Shown here one piece after another: positions 19,006 through 28,498 of a DNA stretch of 64,000 nt (within the stretch, counting starts at the first letter, position 1; each line of letters starts with the position of its first letter). The stretch lies in NCBI RefSeq assembly GCF_000740775.1, contig NZ_JFGS01000003.1, positions 272,385 through 336,384 on the forward strand. Reading direction: 5' to 3'. A program made the position numbers and the translations under genes. The stretch comes from Haematobacter missouriensis. GTDB taxonomy: Bacteria; Pseudomonadota; Alphaproteobacteria; Rhodobacterales; Rhodobacteraceae. Below the pieces are notes generated by a model. It did not search any database, was not told the DNA's origin, and worked only from the letters and a program-made list of their open reading frames with translations.

Positions 19006-19634
19006 CCGAACATCTCACCGTCGTCACCCATCCGCTGGTGCAGCACAAACTGACCATCATGCGGAAGAAGGATACGTCCACTGCTTCCTTCCGCCGCCTG
19101 CTGCGGGAGATCAGCCAGCTTCTGGCCTATGAGATCACCCGTGACCTGCCGCTGACCTCCACGCGCATCGAGACGCCGTTGCAGGAGATGGATGCACCCA
19201 CCATCGAGGGCAAGAAGCTCGTCCTGATCTCCATCCTGCGGGCGGGCAACGGGCTGATGGACGGCATTCTGGAACTGATTCCGGCGGCGCGCGTAGGGTT
19301 CGTAGGCCTGTATCGCGACCCGGAGACGCTGCAACCGGTGCAATACTACTACAAGGTGCCGAGCGAGCTGGACGACCGGATGGTCATCGCCGTCGATCCG
19401 ATGCTGGCCACCGGCAACTCCTCCGTCGCGGCCATCGACCTGCTGAAGAAATCCGGGGCGAAGAACCTGCGGTTCCTGTGCCTCCTCGCCTCTCCCGAAG
19501 GGGTGAAGCGCATGCAGGAGGCACATCCCGATGTGCCGATCGTCACCGCCGCTGTGGATGAGAGGCTGGATGACCATGGATATATTGTTCCAGGCCTAGG
19601 GGATGCGGGAGATCGCATGTTCGGCACAAAATAG
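19002..19634 (+). CDS. upp: Uracil phosphoribosyltransferase
   Basis: A 210-residue enzyme that makes UMP from uracil and PRPP. The PRPP-binding loop reads [12 protein letters not shown] and the uracil-binding C terminus [12 protein letters not shown] is complete. The start overlaps add by four bases. It is the last gene of the cdd-deoA-deoB-add-upp series and recaptures the uracil released by DeoA/Cdd action. Confidence 0.96.
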   Translation: MTEHLTVVTHPLVQHKLTIMRKKDTSTASFRRLLREISQLLAYEITRDLPLTSTRIETPLQEMDAPTIEGKKLVLISILRAGNGLMDGILELIPAARVGFVGLYRDPETLQPVQYYYKVPSELDDRMVIAVDPMLATGNSSVAAIDLLKKSGAKNLRFLCLLASPEGVKRMQEAHPDVPIVTAAVDERLDDHGYIVPGLGDAGDRMFGTK

Positions 19635-19646
19635 GCGAGAAAACTG

Positions 19647-20198
19647 TTGTCCTACGACCGCTATGCGTGCAATATCCGTGAAAAGACTACCGCAGGGACA
19701 GCAGGCCTTCGGACGGCACTGGCAGCGGGCGTGATCGGAGCCTTCGGGTTCCTCCCCGCTGCCAGTGCCGACGATGCCCCGTCCGTCCCTCCGCCGGCGG
19801 GTTACGCGGCGGGTGAATTCACCGATACGCAGGGCTGTCTGTTTTCACGCGTGGAGCAGGGCGACCGTCTGCTCTGGGCGCCGCGTTACCGTGCCGATGG
19901 CAGCCAGCGCTGCGACGGGCCGGTGGAGGCGGGCGCTGCTGCATGCCCGTTGCCGACAGAGGTCGGGCGCTATGCGCAGGCGGGGGTCTATGTGGATCTC
20001 GAAAACGCCCGCAATGCCGCGGCAGAGGCGCGCGCGCTGGGGCTTCCCGTGAATATCGTGCGGTTGGGCCGGAACCCGGAGGGGCGGCATTCCGTGGTCG
20101 CCGGACCCTTCGCCGGGCGGGAGGCCGCGCAGCAGGGGCTGGCAGCGCTGCGCTGCAACGGCTTTCCGGATGCGTTCGGCCGGAACGGGTTGCGCTGA
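19647..20198 (+). CDS. Exported SPOR-domain protein
   Basis: A 183-residue protein with a probable signal segment (about 20-42, ending PAASA) and a C-terminal SPOR-like domain (about 108-180: AQAGVYVDLENARNAAAE, then VVAGPFAGREAAQQGLAAL). SPOR domains bind denuded peptidoglycan glycan strands at division sites. The start is uncertain: TTG at 19647 is the first possible codon and has only a weak ribosome site. It follows upp by 12 bp. Its exact role is unknown. Confidence 0.7.
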   Translation: MSYDRYACNIREKTTAGTAGLRTALAAGVIGAFGFLPAASADDAPSVPPPAGYAAGEFTDTQGCLFSRVEQGDRLLWAPRYRADGSQRCDGPVEAGAAACPLPTEVGRYAQAGVYVDLENARNAAAEARALGLPVNIVRLGRNPEGRHSVVAGPFAGREAAQQGLAALRCNGFPDAFGRNGLR

Positions 20199-20232
20199 AC
20201 GGGTTGGTTTGAACAGGCAGCGCTGGGCGGGC

Positions 20233-21252
20233 TCAGCGCGCGCAGATCCCCTGCAAGCCCACCCATTCCGTATCGCTAAGGATGGGCGGCGGCGCAGAGT
20301 CGCGAAACGGATCTCCGGTCCGCAGGACTTGCGTGTGCGCGCCCGTCGGGTCAATGGCCTGAGCATATGGGGTCGAGGGCACCCTTGCAGATGCGAATCG
20401 CGTCAGCAGGGCTTTCGGATCGACGTCCGGCACAGGGGTGGTCAGCAGGGTCTCGGCAAAGCCGCGAACGGCTGTCGGCGGCAGCTCGCCGGTGGTCAAC
20501 AGCCGGAAGGTCGCCAGAAGACCGGCATGCTCCAGCAGCGGCAACAGCGGGTCGGCGGCATCCGCACGCACCTGTTCCGCCAGCACATATCCCGCGACGA
20601 TCTCCTCGTTGTCCTCATCCTCCAGCAGGTCGCGTTGGAGCAGTATGCGCCCGCCGGGGAGGTGGACGGCATCGGCGAAACCCTTTGGAAGAACCGAGAT
20701 CCCACCCGGTCGCCCATCCGACAGCCGCGCCCACATCTTGCGGAGTGCGCGGTCGCCGTTCGGCGTGGAGCAGACCGGACCGGTAAGGCGGACCATGTCG
20801 CGCAGAACGAGTTCCCCGATGGCTTCGCGCGTGGCCTGCGGCACGGCGGCAACGGTGTGGCGGGTCAGGGCGGTCGGCAGGAAAAGGACCGCCGCCATCA
20901 ACAGGGCGCCGACGAGCAGCGCGATCAGCGGCCCGCGCAGCCGGCCCTCCTTGGGCCGCTGCGAGTCGATGACGCGACGGACCTGGTCGATCGCGTCGAT
21001 CATCAGGTCATCGTCGATCTCCAGCGTCTCTCCTGCCGAGGGATCCGGGCTGTAGCGCGCGGGAAGATCGCCAGGATTCAGCCGCTCCAGCGCCGGCAGG
21101 GACCAGTGCGTAAGGGCAAGCGAGTTCTGGATATCTGACAGGATGAGAGAAGCGTCCCCGAAAGAGACGACAACCTCACGTGCTTCCGCGTCGGGCGATT
21201 CACGCCACAAACCGAAACATTCCAGTCGCTGGTACCGGGTAAGCGCCGTCAT
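20233..21252 (-). CDS. Membrane protein with M48-like domain lacking the zinc-binding motif
   Basis: A 339-residue protein with one clear membrane segment (about 107-128, RGPLIALLVGALLMAAVLFL). The part after it looks like the core of an M48 (HtpX/Ste24-type) metallopeptidase: LPGGRILLQRDLLEDEDNEE matches the usual strand-loop before the zinc helix, but where HExxH should be there is VLAEQVRAD, with no His or catalytic Glu. I therefore read it as a pseudo-protease. The N-terminal 100 residues are not recognised. It is transcribed alone, opposite to the SPOR gene; the M48 link rests on pattern memory. Confidence 0.6.
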   Translation of the reverse strand: MTALTRYQRLECFGLWRESPDAEAREVVVSFGDASLILSDIQNSLALTHWSLPALERLNPGDLPARYSPDPSAGETLEIDDDLMIDAIDQVRRVIDSQRPKEGRLRGPLIALLVGALLMAAVLFLPTALTRHTVAAVPQATREAIGELVLRDMVRLTGPVCSTPNGDRALRKMWARLSDGRPGGISVLPKGFADAVHLPGGRILLQRDLLEDEDNEEIVAGYVLAEQVRADAADPLLPLLEHAGLLATFRLLTTGELPPTAVRGFAETLLTTPVPDVDPKALLTRFASARVPSTPYAQAIDPTGAHTQVLRTGDPFRDSAPPPILSDTEWVGLQGICAR

Positions 21253-21403
21253 CTTCCCACGGAACCTTGCTGCAACGCCGAAGAAATCATGGGTGCAAGA
21301 TAGCCGAGCATGCGGGCAGCCACAATCGGCCCAAGGTGGGATGCGCGACCTTCTTCCAACGACAGATAACTAATGGATTTCTTGTAATATTCTGGTGAGA
21401 AGA

Positions 21404-21426
21404 GCCGGGATCGCGGAGATCCCGGC
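21404..21426 (-). terminator. Intrinsic terminator after the beta-oxidation operon
   Basis: A perfect 9-bp GC-rich stem (GCCGGGATC / GATCCCGGC) with a 5-nt loop sits 8 bp past the fadJ-type stop. On the minus strand it is followed by TCTTCT, a modest U-rich run. Confidence 0.7.
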
Positions 21427-21434
21427 CCTGCTGG

Positions 21435-23633
21435 TCAGGCAGCCTTGGCGGCTGGGGCAAATCGGCCATAGAAGGTTTCACCCTTGGCGGCCATGTCGCG
21501 GAGCAACTGCGGTGCAGCGAAGCGCTCGCCATACCGTGCGGTCAGATCGTCGGCGATCTCCACCGCCTTCGCCGCGCCCATCATGTCGAGCCAGGAGAAC
21601 GGCCCACCGGACCACGGCGCAAAGCCCCAGCCGAGGATTGCCCCCACATCGCCTTCGCGGATGTCGGTCAGCACGCCTTCCTCCAGCGCGCGCACGGCCT
21701 CCAGCGTCTGCACGAACATCAGCCGATGTTCGACATCGGTGAGTGCCGGCTGATCCTCCGCATGGGGATAGCGGTCCGCGAGGCCGGCCCAGAAGCCCTG
21801 CCGCTTGCCCTTTTCGTCATAGTCGTAGAAGCCCGACTTCGACTTGCGGCCCATGCGGCCCTGATCTGCCATCCAGAACAGCACCTCGTCCACCGCGCCG
21901 TCGGGATAGGCATTGCCCATCGCCGCCTTGGTGGCCTTGGCGATCTTCACGCCGAGGTCGATGGAGGTCTCGTCCACCAGCTGCAGCGGGCCAAGCGGCA
22001 TGCCCATCAGCTTGGCCGCATTCTCGATCAGCGCGGGCTCCGTGCCCTCCTTCACCAGCCGCACCCCTTCGTTGATGTAGGGGATGATGCAGCGGTTGGC
22101 GTAGAAGAAGCGCGCATCGTTCACCACGATCGGCGTCTTGCGGATCTGGCGCACGAAGTCGAGCGCCTTGGCGACCGCCACGTCGCCTGTCTCCTTGCCC
22201 CGGATGATTTCCACCAGCGCCATCTTGTCCACGGGAGAGAAGAAGTGGATGCCGATGAATTCCTTCGGATGGCGGGAGGCCTCGGAGAGCATGGTGATCG
22301 GCAGGGTGGAGGTATTGGTCGCGAAGATCGCCTCCGGGGCGGCCTCCTCCGCCTTCTTCGTCACCTCGGCCTTCACCTTCGGATCCTCGAACACCGCCTC
22401 CACGATCAGATCGACGCCCTTGAGCGCGGCATAGTCGGTCGTTGCGGTGATGCGGGAGAGAACCTCCTCTTTCTTCTCTGCCGTGACCTTCCGCTTTTCG
22501 ATCCCCTTGTCCAGGATTCCTGCGGAATGCGCCTTGCCGCGATCCGCCGCTTCCTGCGTGCTGTCGATCAGCACGACCTCGATCCCGGCGTTGGCGGAGA
22601 CATAGGCGATGCCCGCACCCATCATCCCCGCACCCAGAACGCCGAGTTTCTTCACGCTCTGATCCGGCACGTCGGGGCGGTTCGCACCCTTCTCCAGAGC
22701 CTCTTTGTTCAGAAAGAGCGAGCGGATCATCGCGGCGGAGGAAGGGTTCAGCATGACATGCGTGAACCACCGCGCCTCGATGCGGATCGCCTGATCGAAG
22801 GGCACGAGTGCCCCTTCATAGACGGCGGAGAGCAGCGCCTTCGCCGCTGGATAGACCCCTTGCGTCTTGCCGTTCACCATGGCGGAGGCGCCGACGAAGG
22901 TCATGAAACCCTGCGGGCTGTAGGGCGCACCGCCGGGCATCTTGTAGCCCTTCGCATCCCATGGCTTCACCAGATCGGCATCCTTGGCGGAGAGCACCCA
23001 GTCCTTCGCCTTGGCCAGCAGCTCCTCGGGCGCAACCACCTCGTCGATCACGCCCTGTGCTTTCAGTGCCTTCGGTGACTGGAGCTTGCCCTCCAGCAGC
23101 AGCGGCGCGGCCATCATCGCGCCGAGCTTCCGCGCCAGCCGCGTGGTGCCGCCCGCACCGGGGAAGATTCCGATGAGGACTTCCGGCAGGCCGAGCCGCG
23201 CTTTGGGATTGTCGGCCACGAAGATACGATGCGTGGCCAGCGGCAGTTCAAGGCCGATACCCGCTGCCGTGCCGGGAATGGCGGCGGCGATGGGTTTGCC
23301 GCCTTTCAGCGTCTTGGGATCCATCCCCGCGCGTTCGATCTTTCGGAACAGCGCATGGATTTTCATGATCCCTTCGAACAGGCCCTTCGCGGGTTCCGCG
23401 CCCGCCGCGCCCTTCATCCGGCCGAGAACGTTCAAGTCCATCCCGCCGGCGAAGTCCTTCTTGCCGGATGTGATGACGATGCCCTTCACCTCCGGGTCGG
23501 CGAGAGCCTTGTCCACCGCCGCGTCAAGCTCGTTCAGACCGTCGAGGGTCATGACGTTCATCGACTTGCCGGGCACGTCCCAGGTGATGGTGGCGACGCC
23601 GTCGGCATCCGTGGCGTAATGAAATTCGGTCAT
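21435..23633 (-). CDS. fadJ: Fused enoyl-CoA hydratase / 3-hydroxyacyl-CoA dehydrogenase (beta-oxidation)
   Basis: A 732-residue multifunctional enzyme. The N-terminal crotonase domain (1-190) carries the oxyanion-hole segments GKKDFAGGMDLN and AAIPGTAAGIGLEL. The NAD-binding domain begins near 310 with GAGMMGAGIAY, and the dehydrogenase C-terminal domains follow (FFSPVDKMALVEII, GPLQLVDETSIDLG). It hydrates enoyl-CoA and oxidises 3-hydroxyacyl-CoA. The ATG at 23633 (MTEFHYATD) is chosen because the frame upstream runs into the thiolase. It is the last gene of the minus-strand operon acyl-CoA dehydrogenase - GST - thiolase - fadJ. FadB is an alternative name. Confidence 0.92.
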   Translation of the reverse strand: MTEFHYATDADGVATITWDVPGKSMNVMTLDGLNELDAAVDKALADPEVKGIVITSGKKDFAGGMDLNVLGRMKGAAGAEPAKGLFEGIMKIHALFRKIERAGMDPKTLKGGKPIAAAIPGTAAGIGLELPLATHRIFVADNPKARLGLPEVLIGIFPGAGGTTRLARKLGAMMAAPLLLEGKLQSPKALKAQGVIDEVVAPEELLAKAKDWVLSAKDADLVKPWDAKGYKMPGGAPYSPQGFMTFVGASAMVNGKTQGVYPAAKALLSAVYEGALVPFDQAIRIEARWFTHVMLNPSSAAMIRSLFLNKEALEKGANRPDVPDQSVKKLGVLGAGMMGAGIAYVSANAGIEVVLIDSTQEAADRGKAHSAGILDKGIEKRKVTAEKKEEVLSRITATTDYAALKGVDLIVEAVFEDPKVKAEVTKKAEEAAPEAIFATNTSTLPITMLSEASRHPKEFIGIHFFSPVDKMALVEIIRGKETGDVAVAKALDFVRQIRKTPIVVNDARFFYANRCIIPYINEGVRLVKEGTEPALIENAAKLMGMPLGPLQLVDETSIDLGVKIAKATKAAMGNAYPDGAVDEVLFWMADQGRMGRKSKSGFYDYDEKGKRQGFWAGLADRYPHAEDQPALTDVEHRLMFVQTLEAVRALEEGVLTDIREGDVGAILGWGFAPWSGGPFSWLDMMGAAKAVEIADDLTARYGERFAAPQLLRDMAAKGETFYGRFAPAAKAA

Positions 23634-23656
23634 GGAAGTCTCCCTGCTTCGCCGGA

Positions 23657-24868
23657 TCAGACGCGTTCGACGATGGTGGCCGCGCCCATACCGGAGGCGA
23701 CGCACAGCGTGGCGAGGCCAGTGCTCTTGCCCGACCGCTCCAGTTCATCGACCAGTGTGCCGAGGATCATCGCCCCCGTCGCGCCGAGCGGGTGGCCAAG
23801 CGCGATGGCTCCGCCGTTTACGTTCACCCGGTCCGCATCGACGTTGAACGCCTGCATGAAACGCAGAACCACGGCGGAGAAAGCCTCGTTCACCTCGAAC
23901 AGGTCGATGTCGGAGATCGACATGCCGCTGTCGCGCAGGATCTTCTCCGTCGCGGGCACGGGGCCGGTCAGCATGATGGTGGGGTCGGTGCCGATCTTCG
24001 CCGTTGCACGGATGCGGGCGCGGGGCTTCAGGCCGTATTTCTCGCCGAACGCCTTCGAGCCGATGAGGATGCCCGCCGCGCCGTCCACGATGCCGGAGGA
24101 GTTGCCCGCATGGTGGACGTGCTCGATGCGCTCCAGATGCGGGTATTTCATGATGGCGATCTTGTCGAAGCCGGGCATCTGTTCGCCCATGTCCTTGAAG
24201 GACGCCTTCAGCGCGCCGAGCGACTGCATGTCGGTGCCGGGCCGCATGTATTCGTCGCGGTCGAGGATCGGCAGGCCGTTGATGTCCCGGACCGTCATGA
24301 CGGAGCGGTCGAAACGGCCTTCCTCCCAGGCCTTGGCGGCGCGGCGCTGGCTTTCGACCGCAAGCGCATCCACATCCGTGCGGGAGAAGCCGTATTCGGT
24401 GGCGATGATATCCGCGGCGATGCCCTGCGGCACGAAATAGGTGGACATGGCGATGGAGGGATCGACCGCGATGGCCGCCCCGTCGGAGCCCATCGCGACA
24501 CGGCCCATCATCTCCACCCCGCCGGCGACATAGGCCTGCCCCGCACCGGCCTTGACCTGGTTGGCGGCGAGGTTCACCGCCTCCAGCCCGCTCGCACAGA
24601 AGCGGTTGATGGCGAGGCCGGGCACCGATTCCGCGAAGTCGGAGGCGAGCACGGCCGTCCGCGCAAGGCAGCCGCCCTGTTCGCCGACCTGCGTGACATT
24701 GCCCCAGATCACATCCTCAACCGCCTGAGTATCGAGGTCGGAGCGCGATTTCAGTTCGTTCAGCACCAGCGCCGAAAGGCGGGCGGAGGTCACCTCATGC
24801 AGGCTCCCGTCAGCGCGGCCCTTGCCGCGCGGCGTGCGGACGGCGTCGTAGATGTAAGCTTCGGACAT
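23657..24868 (-). CDS. fadA: Acetyl-CoA C-acyltransferase (3-ketoacyl-CoA thiolase)
   Basis: A 403-residue thiolase that cleaves 3-ketoacyl-CoA. The nucleophilic Cys is in NRFCASGLEAV (about residue 90), and the general-base motifs HPLGATGA (His) and CVASGMGA (second Cys) are near the C terminus. The ATG at 24868 (MSEAYIYDAVRTPRGKGRA) is standard for the family; a start 7 codons upstream is possible but unlikely. It lies 23 bp from fadJ and 10 bp from the GST gene, so it is part of one operon. Confidence 0.94.
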   Translation of the reverse strand: MSEAYIYDAVRTPRGKGRADGSLHEVTSARLSALVLNELKSRSDLDTQAVEDVIWGNVTQVGEQGGCLARTAVLASDFAESVPGLAINRFCASGLEAVNLAANQVKAGAGQAYVAGGVEMMGRVAMGSDGAAIAVDPSIAMSTYFVPQGIAADIIATEYGFSRTDVDALAVESQRRAAKAWEEGRFDRSVMTVRDINGLPILDRDEYMRPGTDMQSLGALKASFKDMGEQMPGFDKIAIMKYPHLERIEHVHHAGNSSGIVDGAAGILIGSKAFGEKYGLKPRARIRATAKIGTDPTIMLTGPVPATEKILRDSGMSISDIDLFEVNEAFSAVVLRFMQAFNVDADRVNVNGGAIALGHPLGATGAMILGTLVDELERSGKSTGLATLCVASGMGAATIVERV

Positions 24869-24878
24869 TGGTTCTCCT

Positions 24879-25517
24879 TCAGAGGCCACGGTCGGAGGGC
24901 CGACCGGGCATCATGTCATAGGGGTGTTTCCAGCCGGGCAGGGCGGCGACATTATCGAGCCAGCGGTCGATGTTCGGCCAGGCCTTCCGGTCGAAGGTGA
25001 AGGGTTCCGGGTAGTAGAGATAACCGCAGCAGGCGGTATCGGCGAGGCTGGGCACGTCGTCCACGATGAAGTCGCGCCCTTCCAGATGCGCGTCGAGCAC
25101 CTTGAACGCATCGCGCAGCCGCCCTGACAGCCAGCGGATCACTTCCTGCGGGCGCTTCTCCTCCGGGACGAAGTTCATCAGGAACCGTAGCGTGCCCGCC
25201 TGAGAGGACATCTTGTGATTGTCCCAGAGCACCCAGCGCATGACCTCCTGCCGCAGGTGGTGGTCCTGTGGCAGCAGCTTCCCGGTCTTTTCGGCGATGT
25301 GATACTGAATGAGGCCGGATTGGGTCAGCACCTCATCCCCGTCGCGCAGCACGGGAACCTCGCCCATCTCGTTCAGCGCCCGGAATTCCGGGGAGCGGGC
25401 GTCTCCGTGAAAGAAGTTCACGAAGACCGGCACCCACTCCACCCCTGCAAGGGTCATGGTGAGCGCCGCCTTGTAGGAATTTCCGCTTTCCCCGAAACAG
25501 TAAAGCTTCATCGCCAT
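24879..25517 (-). CDS. Glutathione S-transferase family protein
   Basis: A 212-residue cytosolic GST. The thioredoxin-fold N-terminal domain (MKLYCFGESGNSYKAAL, MGEVPVLRDGDEVLTQSG) holds the cis-Pro-containing VPVL and the QSG glutathione-binding motif; the helical C-terminal domain has the SLADTACCGYLYY region. It sits inside the beta-oxidation operon, so it may deal with reactive enoyl or aldehyde intermediates; this is an inference from position. Substrate unknown. Confidence 0.88.
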   Translation of the reverse strand: MAMKLYCFGESGNSYKAALTMTLAGVEWVPVFVNFFHGDARSPEFRALNEMGEVPVLRDGDEVLTQSGLIQYHIAEKTGKLLPQDHHLRQEVMRWVLWDNHKMSSQAGTLRFLMNFVPEEKRPQEVIRWLSGRLRDAFKVLDAHLEGRDFIVDDVPSLADTACCGYLYYPEPFTFDRKAWPNIDRWLDNVAALPGWKHPYDMMPGRPSDRGL

Positions 25518-25553
25518 TCCGTCATCCTCCCTTTGACGGGCAGCAGCATGGCC

Positions 25554-27332
25554 TCAGAACCCCGCCACGTCGAGCGCCATGACCGGTTCCGCCCCGGAGG
25601 TGATCCGGGCGAGATGCATTCCCGTCGCGGGAAGCTGACGCGCCATGTAGTACCGCCCCGTGGCGATCTTGGCGTTGAGGAAATCGGCATTGCCCCGGCC
25701 CGCAGCCAGCGAATCCTTTGCAGCCTTCGCCATCCGCGCCCACATCAGGCCGAGACAGACATGCCCGAACAGGTGGACGAAATCGTTCGACCCGGCGAGC
25801 GCCGCATTCGGGTTCTTCATGCCGTTCTCCATGAAGAACATGCCCGCGGACTGCAGATCCTTGGACGCGGCCTTCAACGGATCGAGGAAGCCCGCCTTCA
25901 GTTCGGCATCGCCCTCGTTCTCCTTCACGAACGTTTTCAACATGTCGAAGAAGGCCATGACATGCTTGCCGCCGTCCTGCGCCAGCTTGCGTCCGACGAG
26001 ATCCAGCGCCTGCACACCGTTCGCGCCCTCATAGATCATGGTGATCCGCGCATCGCGGACGAACTGGGAGACGCCCACTTCCTCGATATAGCCGTGGCCG
26101 CCGAAGATCTGCTGGGCCTGCACGGCCATCTCGAAGCCCTTATCGGTCTGAAACGCCTTCAGCACCGGGGTCATCAGGGAGATCAGCCCTTCGGCATCCT
26201 GATCGCCGAGCCGTTTGGAGCGGTCGATGAGATGGGCGCCCCAGAAGGTGAAGGCACGCGCGCCCTCGATGAAGCTCTTCTGGTCCATCAGGCTGCGGCG
26301 GATGTCGGGATGCACGATGATCGGGTCGGCGGGGCCATCCGGGTTCTTCACCCCCGTCACGTCGCGGCCCTGGAGCCGTTCCTTGGCATAGGTCAGCGCG
26401 TTCTCGTAGGCGGCCACGGCCTGTGCGTAGCCCTGCAAGCCCACGCCAAGGCGCGCCTCGTTCATCATGGTGAACATCGCGCGCATCCCCTTGTGGAGAT
26501 CGCCGATCAACCAGCCCTTTGCGCCGTCGTAGTTCATCACGCAGGTGGCGTTGCCATGGATGCCCATCTTCTCCTCGAGCTTGCCGACGGAGAGGCTGTT
26601 GCGCGGCCCGAGCGAGCCGTCCTCATTCACGAGGAACTTCGGCACGATGAACAGGCTCACGCCCTTCGTGCCCGCGCCGCCGCCCGGTGCCTTCGCCAGA
26701 ACGAGGTGGATGACGTTCTTCGACAGATCGTGATCGCCCGCGGAGATGAAGATCTTCGTCCCGGTGATGGCGTAACTGCCGTCTTCCGCCGGCTCGGCCC
26801 GGGTGCGCATGATGCCGAGATCGGTGCCAGCCTGCGGCTCCGTGAGGTTCATCGTGCCAGTCCATTCGCCGGAGACGAGCTTCGGCAGATAGGTCTGCTT
26901 CTGCTCCGCCGAGCCGTGGGTATGAATGGCAGAATAGGCGCCGTGGGTCAGGCCCTGATACATGTTGAAGGCCATGTTGGCGGCCACGAACATCTCGCCC
27001 GTGGCGCTGTTCATGACATAGGGCATCCCCTGACCCCCGTATTCCGGGTCACAGTCAAGCCCCATCCAGCCGCCAGCGGCCATCTGGTCATAGGCCGCCT
27101 TGAACCCCGTGGGCGTGATCACCACGCCGTTTTCCAGCCGGCATCCTTCCCGGTCGCCGACGGCGTTCAGCGGGGCCAGCACTTCGGAGGCCAGCTTCCC
27201 CGCCTCCTCAAGAATGGCGGTGGTCGAATCGCGATCGAGTTCGTCGTAGCCCGGCACATCGCTTTCGGTCACCTTCAGAACCTCGTGCAGCAGGAACTGC
27301 ATGTCCTCGACGGGGGGCGTGTAGGTCGTCAT
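25554..27332 (-). CDS. Acyl-CoA dehydrogenase, long FadE-like form with C-terminal extension
   Basis: A 592-residue flavoprotein, longer than the usual 380, of the type with an N-terminal segment ([13 protein letters not shown]) and a C-terminal acyl-CoA-dehydrogenase extension. FAD/substrate motifs include [27 protein letters not shown] and FGGHGYIEE; the catalytic Glu is probably in the [11 protein letters not shown] segment. It makes trans-2-enoyl-CoA, the first step of beta-oxidation. The ATG at 27332 has GGAG at a suitable distance; an ATG three codons upstream is too close to it. It leads the operon, with MerR genes just upstream. Confidence 0.93.
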   Translation of the reverse strand: MTTYTPPVEDMQFLLHEVLKVTESDVPGYDELDRDSTTAILEEAGKLASEVLAPLNAVGDREGCRLENGVVITPTGFKAAYDQMAAGGWMGLDCDPEYGGQGMPYVMNSATGEMFVAANMAFNMYQGLTHGAYSAIHTHGSAEQKQTYLPKLVSGEWTGTMNLTEPQAGTDLGIMRTRAEPAEDGSYAITGTKIFISAGDHDLSKNVIHLVLAKAPGGGAGTKGVSLFIVPKFLVNEDGSLGPRNSLSVGKLEEKMGIHGNATCVMNYDGAKGWLIGDLHKGMRAMFTMMNEARLGVGLQGYAQAVAAYENALTYAKERLQGRDVTGVKNPDGPADPIIVHPDIRRSLMDQKSFIEGARAFTFWGAHLIDRSKRLGDQDAEGLISLMTPVLKAFQTDKGFEMAVQAQQIFGGHGYIEEVGVSQFVRDARITMIYEGANGVQALDLVGRKLAQDGGKHVMAFFDMLKTFVKENEGDAELKAGFLDPLKAASKDLQSAGMFFMENGMKNPNAALAGSNDFVHLFGHVCLGLMWARMAKAAKDSLAAGRGNADFLNAKIATGRYYMARQLPATGMHLARITSGAEPVMALDVAGF

Positions 27333-27443
27333 CTCGGTCATTCTCCGCTTTTCCGGGCTGGGGAAGGATATGCCCCTCGCCGCAGGTGTCTTGGGCGCGC
27401 AGGCGTTTTCCACCGCGCAGCCAGTTTTCCGGGGGAAGGATTA

Positions 27444-27893
27444 TTAGGCCGCGGTCAGGTCGCGCGGGCCGCCGGCCAGCACGTCATCGGCCCAGGCGAT
27501 CTCTTCCTTCAGTTCTGCAATCGCCTCGTCCAGCTCCGCCCGACGGCGCTCCAGGTCATCTAGACGCTTGGCCGCCACATCACGCGTACGGCTGAGCTGG
27601 GTAATCTGGCTGCCGTCTCTGTCATAGAGATCGAGAAGCTGGCGCATCTCCTCAAGGCTGAAGCCAAAGCGCTTGCCCCGCAGGATCAGCTTCAACCGCC
27701 CGCGGTCGCGCCGTGTGAACCAGCGCGTCTGTCCTTCCCGCAGGGGGGAGAGCAGCTCCTTGGATTCGTAGAAGCGCAGGGTGCGTGGCGTGACGTCGAA
27801 AGCCGCGCACATTTCACCGATGGTCATGAGCCTGCCGGTTTCGTCTCTGGCCGAAGCCAGGCTCACCGGCGGGGAATGTATCGCCCGCTGCAT
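27444..27893 (-). CDS. MerR-family transcriptional regulator
   Basis: A 149-residue regulator. The winged HTH occupies about 23-90 (TIGEMCAAFDVTPRTLRFYE, then LLSPLREGQTRWFTRRD), followed by a coiled-coil dimerisation helix (about 105-140). No Cys metal-binding cluster is present, so it is not a metal sensor; MerR proteins of this form (LiuR type) respond to acyl-CoAs and control fatty-acid or leucine breakdown. The start at 27893 has AAGGAGGAAGAGG immediately upstream. It lies just upstream of and in the same direction as the beta-oxidation operon, its likely target. Confidence 0.88.
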   Translation of the reverse strand: MQRAIHSPPVSLASARDETGRLMTIGEMCAAFDVTPRTLRFYESKELLSPLREGQTRWFTRRDRGRLKLILRGKRFGFSLEEMRQLLDLYDRDGSQITQLSRTRDVAAKRLDDLERRRAELDEAIAELKEEIAWADDVLAGGPRDLTAA

Positions 27894-27956
27894 CCTCTTC
27901 CTCCTTCGCGTTTTCTAAGAAATCGCGTCCCGAAGAAAGGTTACAACAGAGGATGA

Positions 27957-27970
27957 CGTTTACGTAAACG
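27957..27970. promoter_or_regulatory. Perfect palindrome CGTTTACGTAAACG, putative MerR/LiuR-type operator
   Basis: A 14-bp perfect dyad lies between the two MerR genes, about 65 bp upstream of the 27893 start. Its TTTACGTAAA core resembles operator sequences I recall for LiuR-like MerR regulators of acyl-CoA catabolism. Binding by one or both neighbours is inference. Confidence 0.55.
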
Positions 27971-27987
27971 GAACGTAGCGTAATGTC

Positions 27988-28383
27988 CTATCCTGACGTG
28001 ACGTGAGGGGCCGGTTCCGCCTTTTCAAGCTCTTCCGCTACTTGGTTCCGCAGCTCGCGGAGGTCTTCCAGGGTCGTGTGAAGATCGGTGATCTGGTTTT
28101 CCAGCTTGTCGATCTGCCGGTCCGCCATCACGATCCAATCTTCCATCTGGGTGCGCGTTCCAGACTTGTCATAGACCTCCAGCCACTGCCGGATTTCCTC
28201 AAGGCTGAACCCGAAGCGGCGACCGCGCAGGATCAGTGTCATCCGCGCCACCTCCCGCGGTCCGTACAGGCGCGAGCGCCCCTCCCGCACCGGACTGAGC
28301 AGTTCGATATATTCGTAATAGCGCAGCGTGCGGGGTGTCACATCGAACTTCGCGCACATTTCCTTGAAGGTCAGCATGGTCAT
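27988..28383 (-). CDS. MerR-family transcriptional regulator (paralogue)
   Basis: A 131-residue protein clearly paralogous to the MerR at 27444-27893: both share EMCAxFDVTPRTLRxYE, LLSPxREGxxR and LRGxRFGFSLEE. The C-terminal half is a coiled coil (about 80-120) and there are no metal-binding Cys. The first ATG at 28383 has AAGGAG 8 nt upstream. The two genes are tandem, 94 bp apart with the palindromic site between. They may form heterodimers or cross-regulate; that is not testable from sequence alone. Confidence 0.88.
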   Translation of the reverse strand: MTMLTFKEMCAKFDVTPRTLRYYEYIELLSPVREGRSRLYGPREVARMTLILRGRRFGFSLEEIRQWLEVYDKSGTRTQMEDWIVMADRQIDKLENQITDLHTTLEDLRELRNQVAEELEKAEPAPHVTSG

Positions 28384-28498
28384 GGAGTGTCTCCTTGCGT
28401 CACAAGGTAATCACCGGACCCGTCTAACGCAACGTCACGAGCGGCTTGCCCCCGCCCGCAGATGGGCCAATAACGGGGTGGATACCCAGGGGTGACGC

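Noticed and set aside
25215..27563. 782-codon plus-strand frame
   Set aside because: Antisense of the GST and acyl-CoA dehydrogenase genes; no family resemblance.
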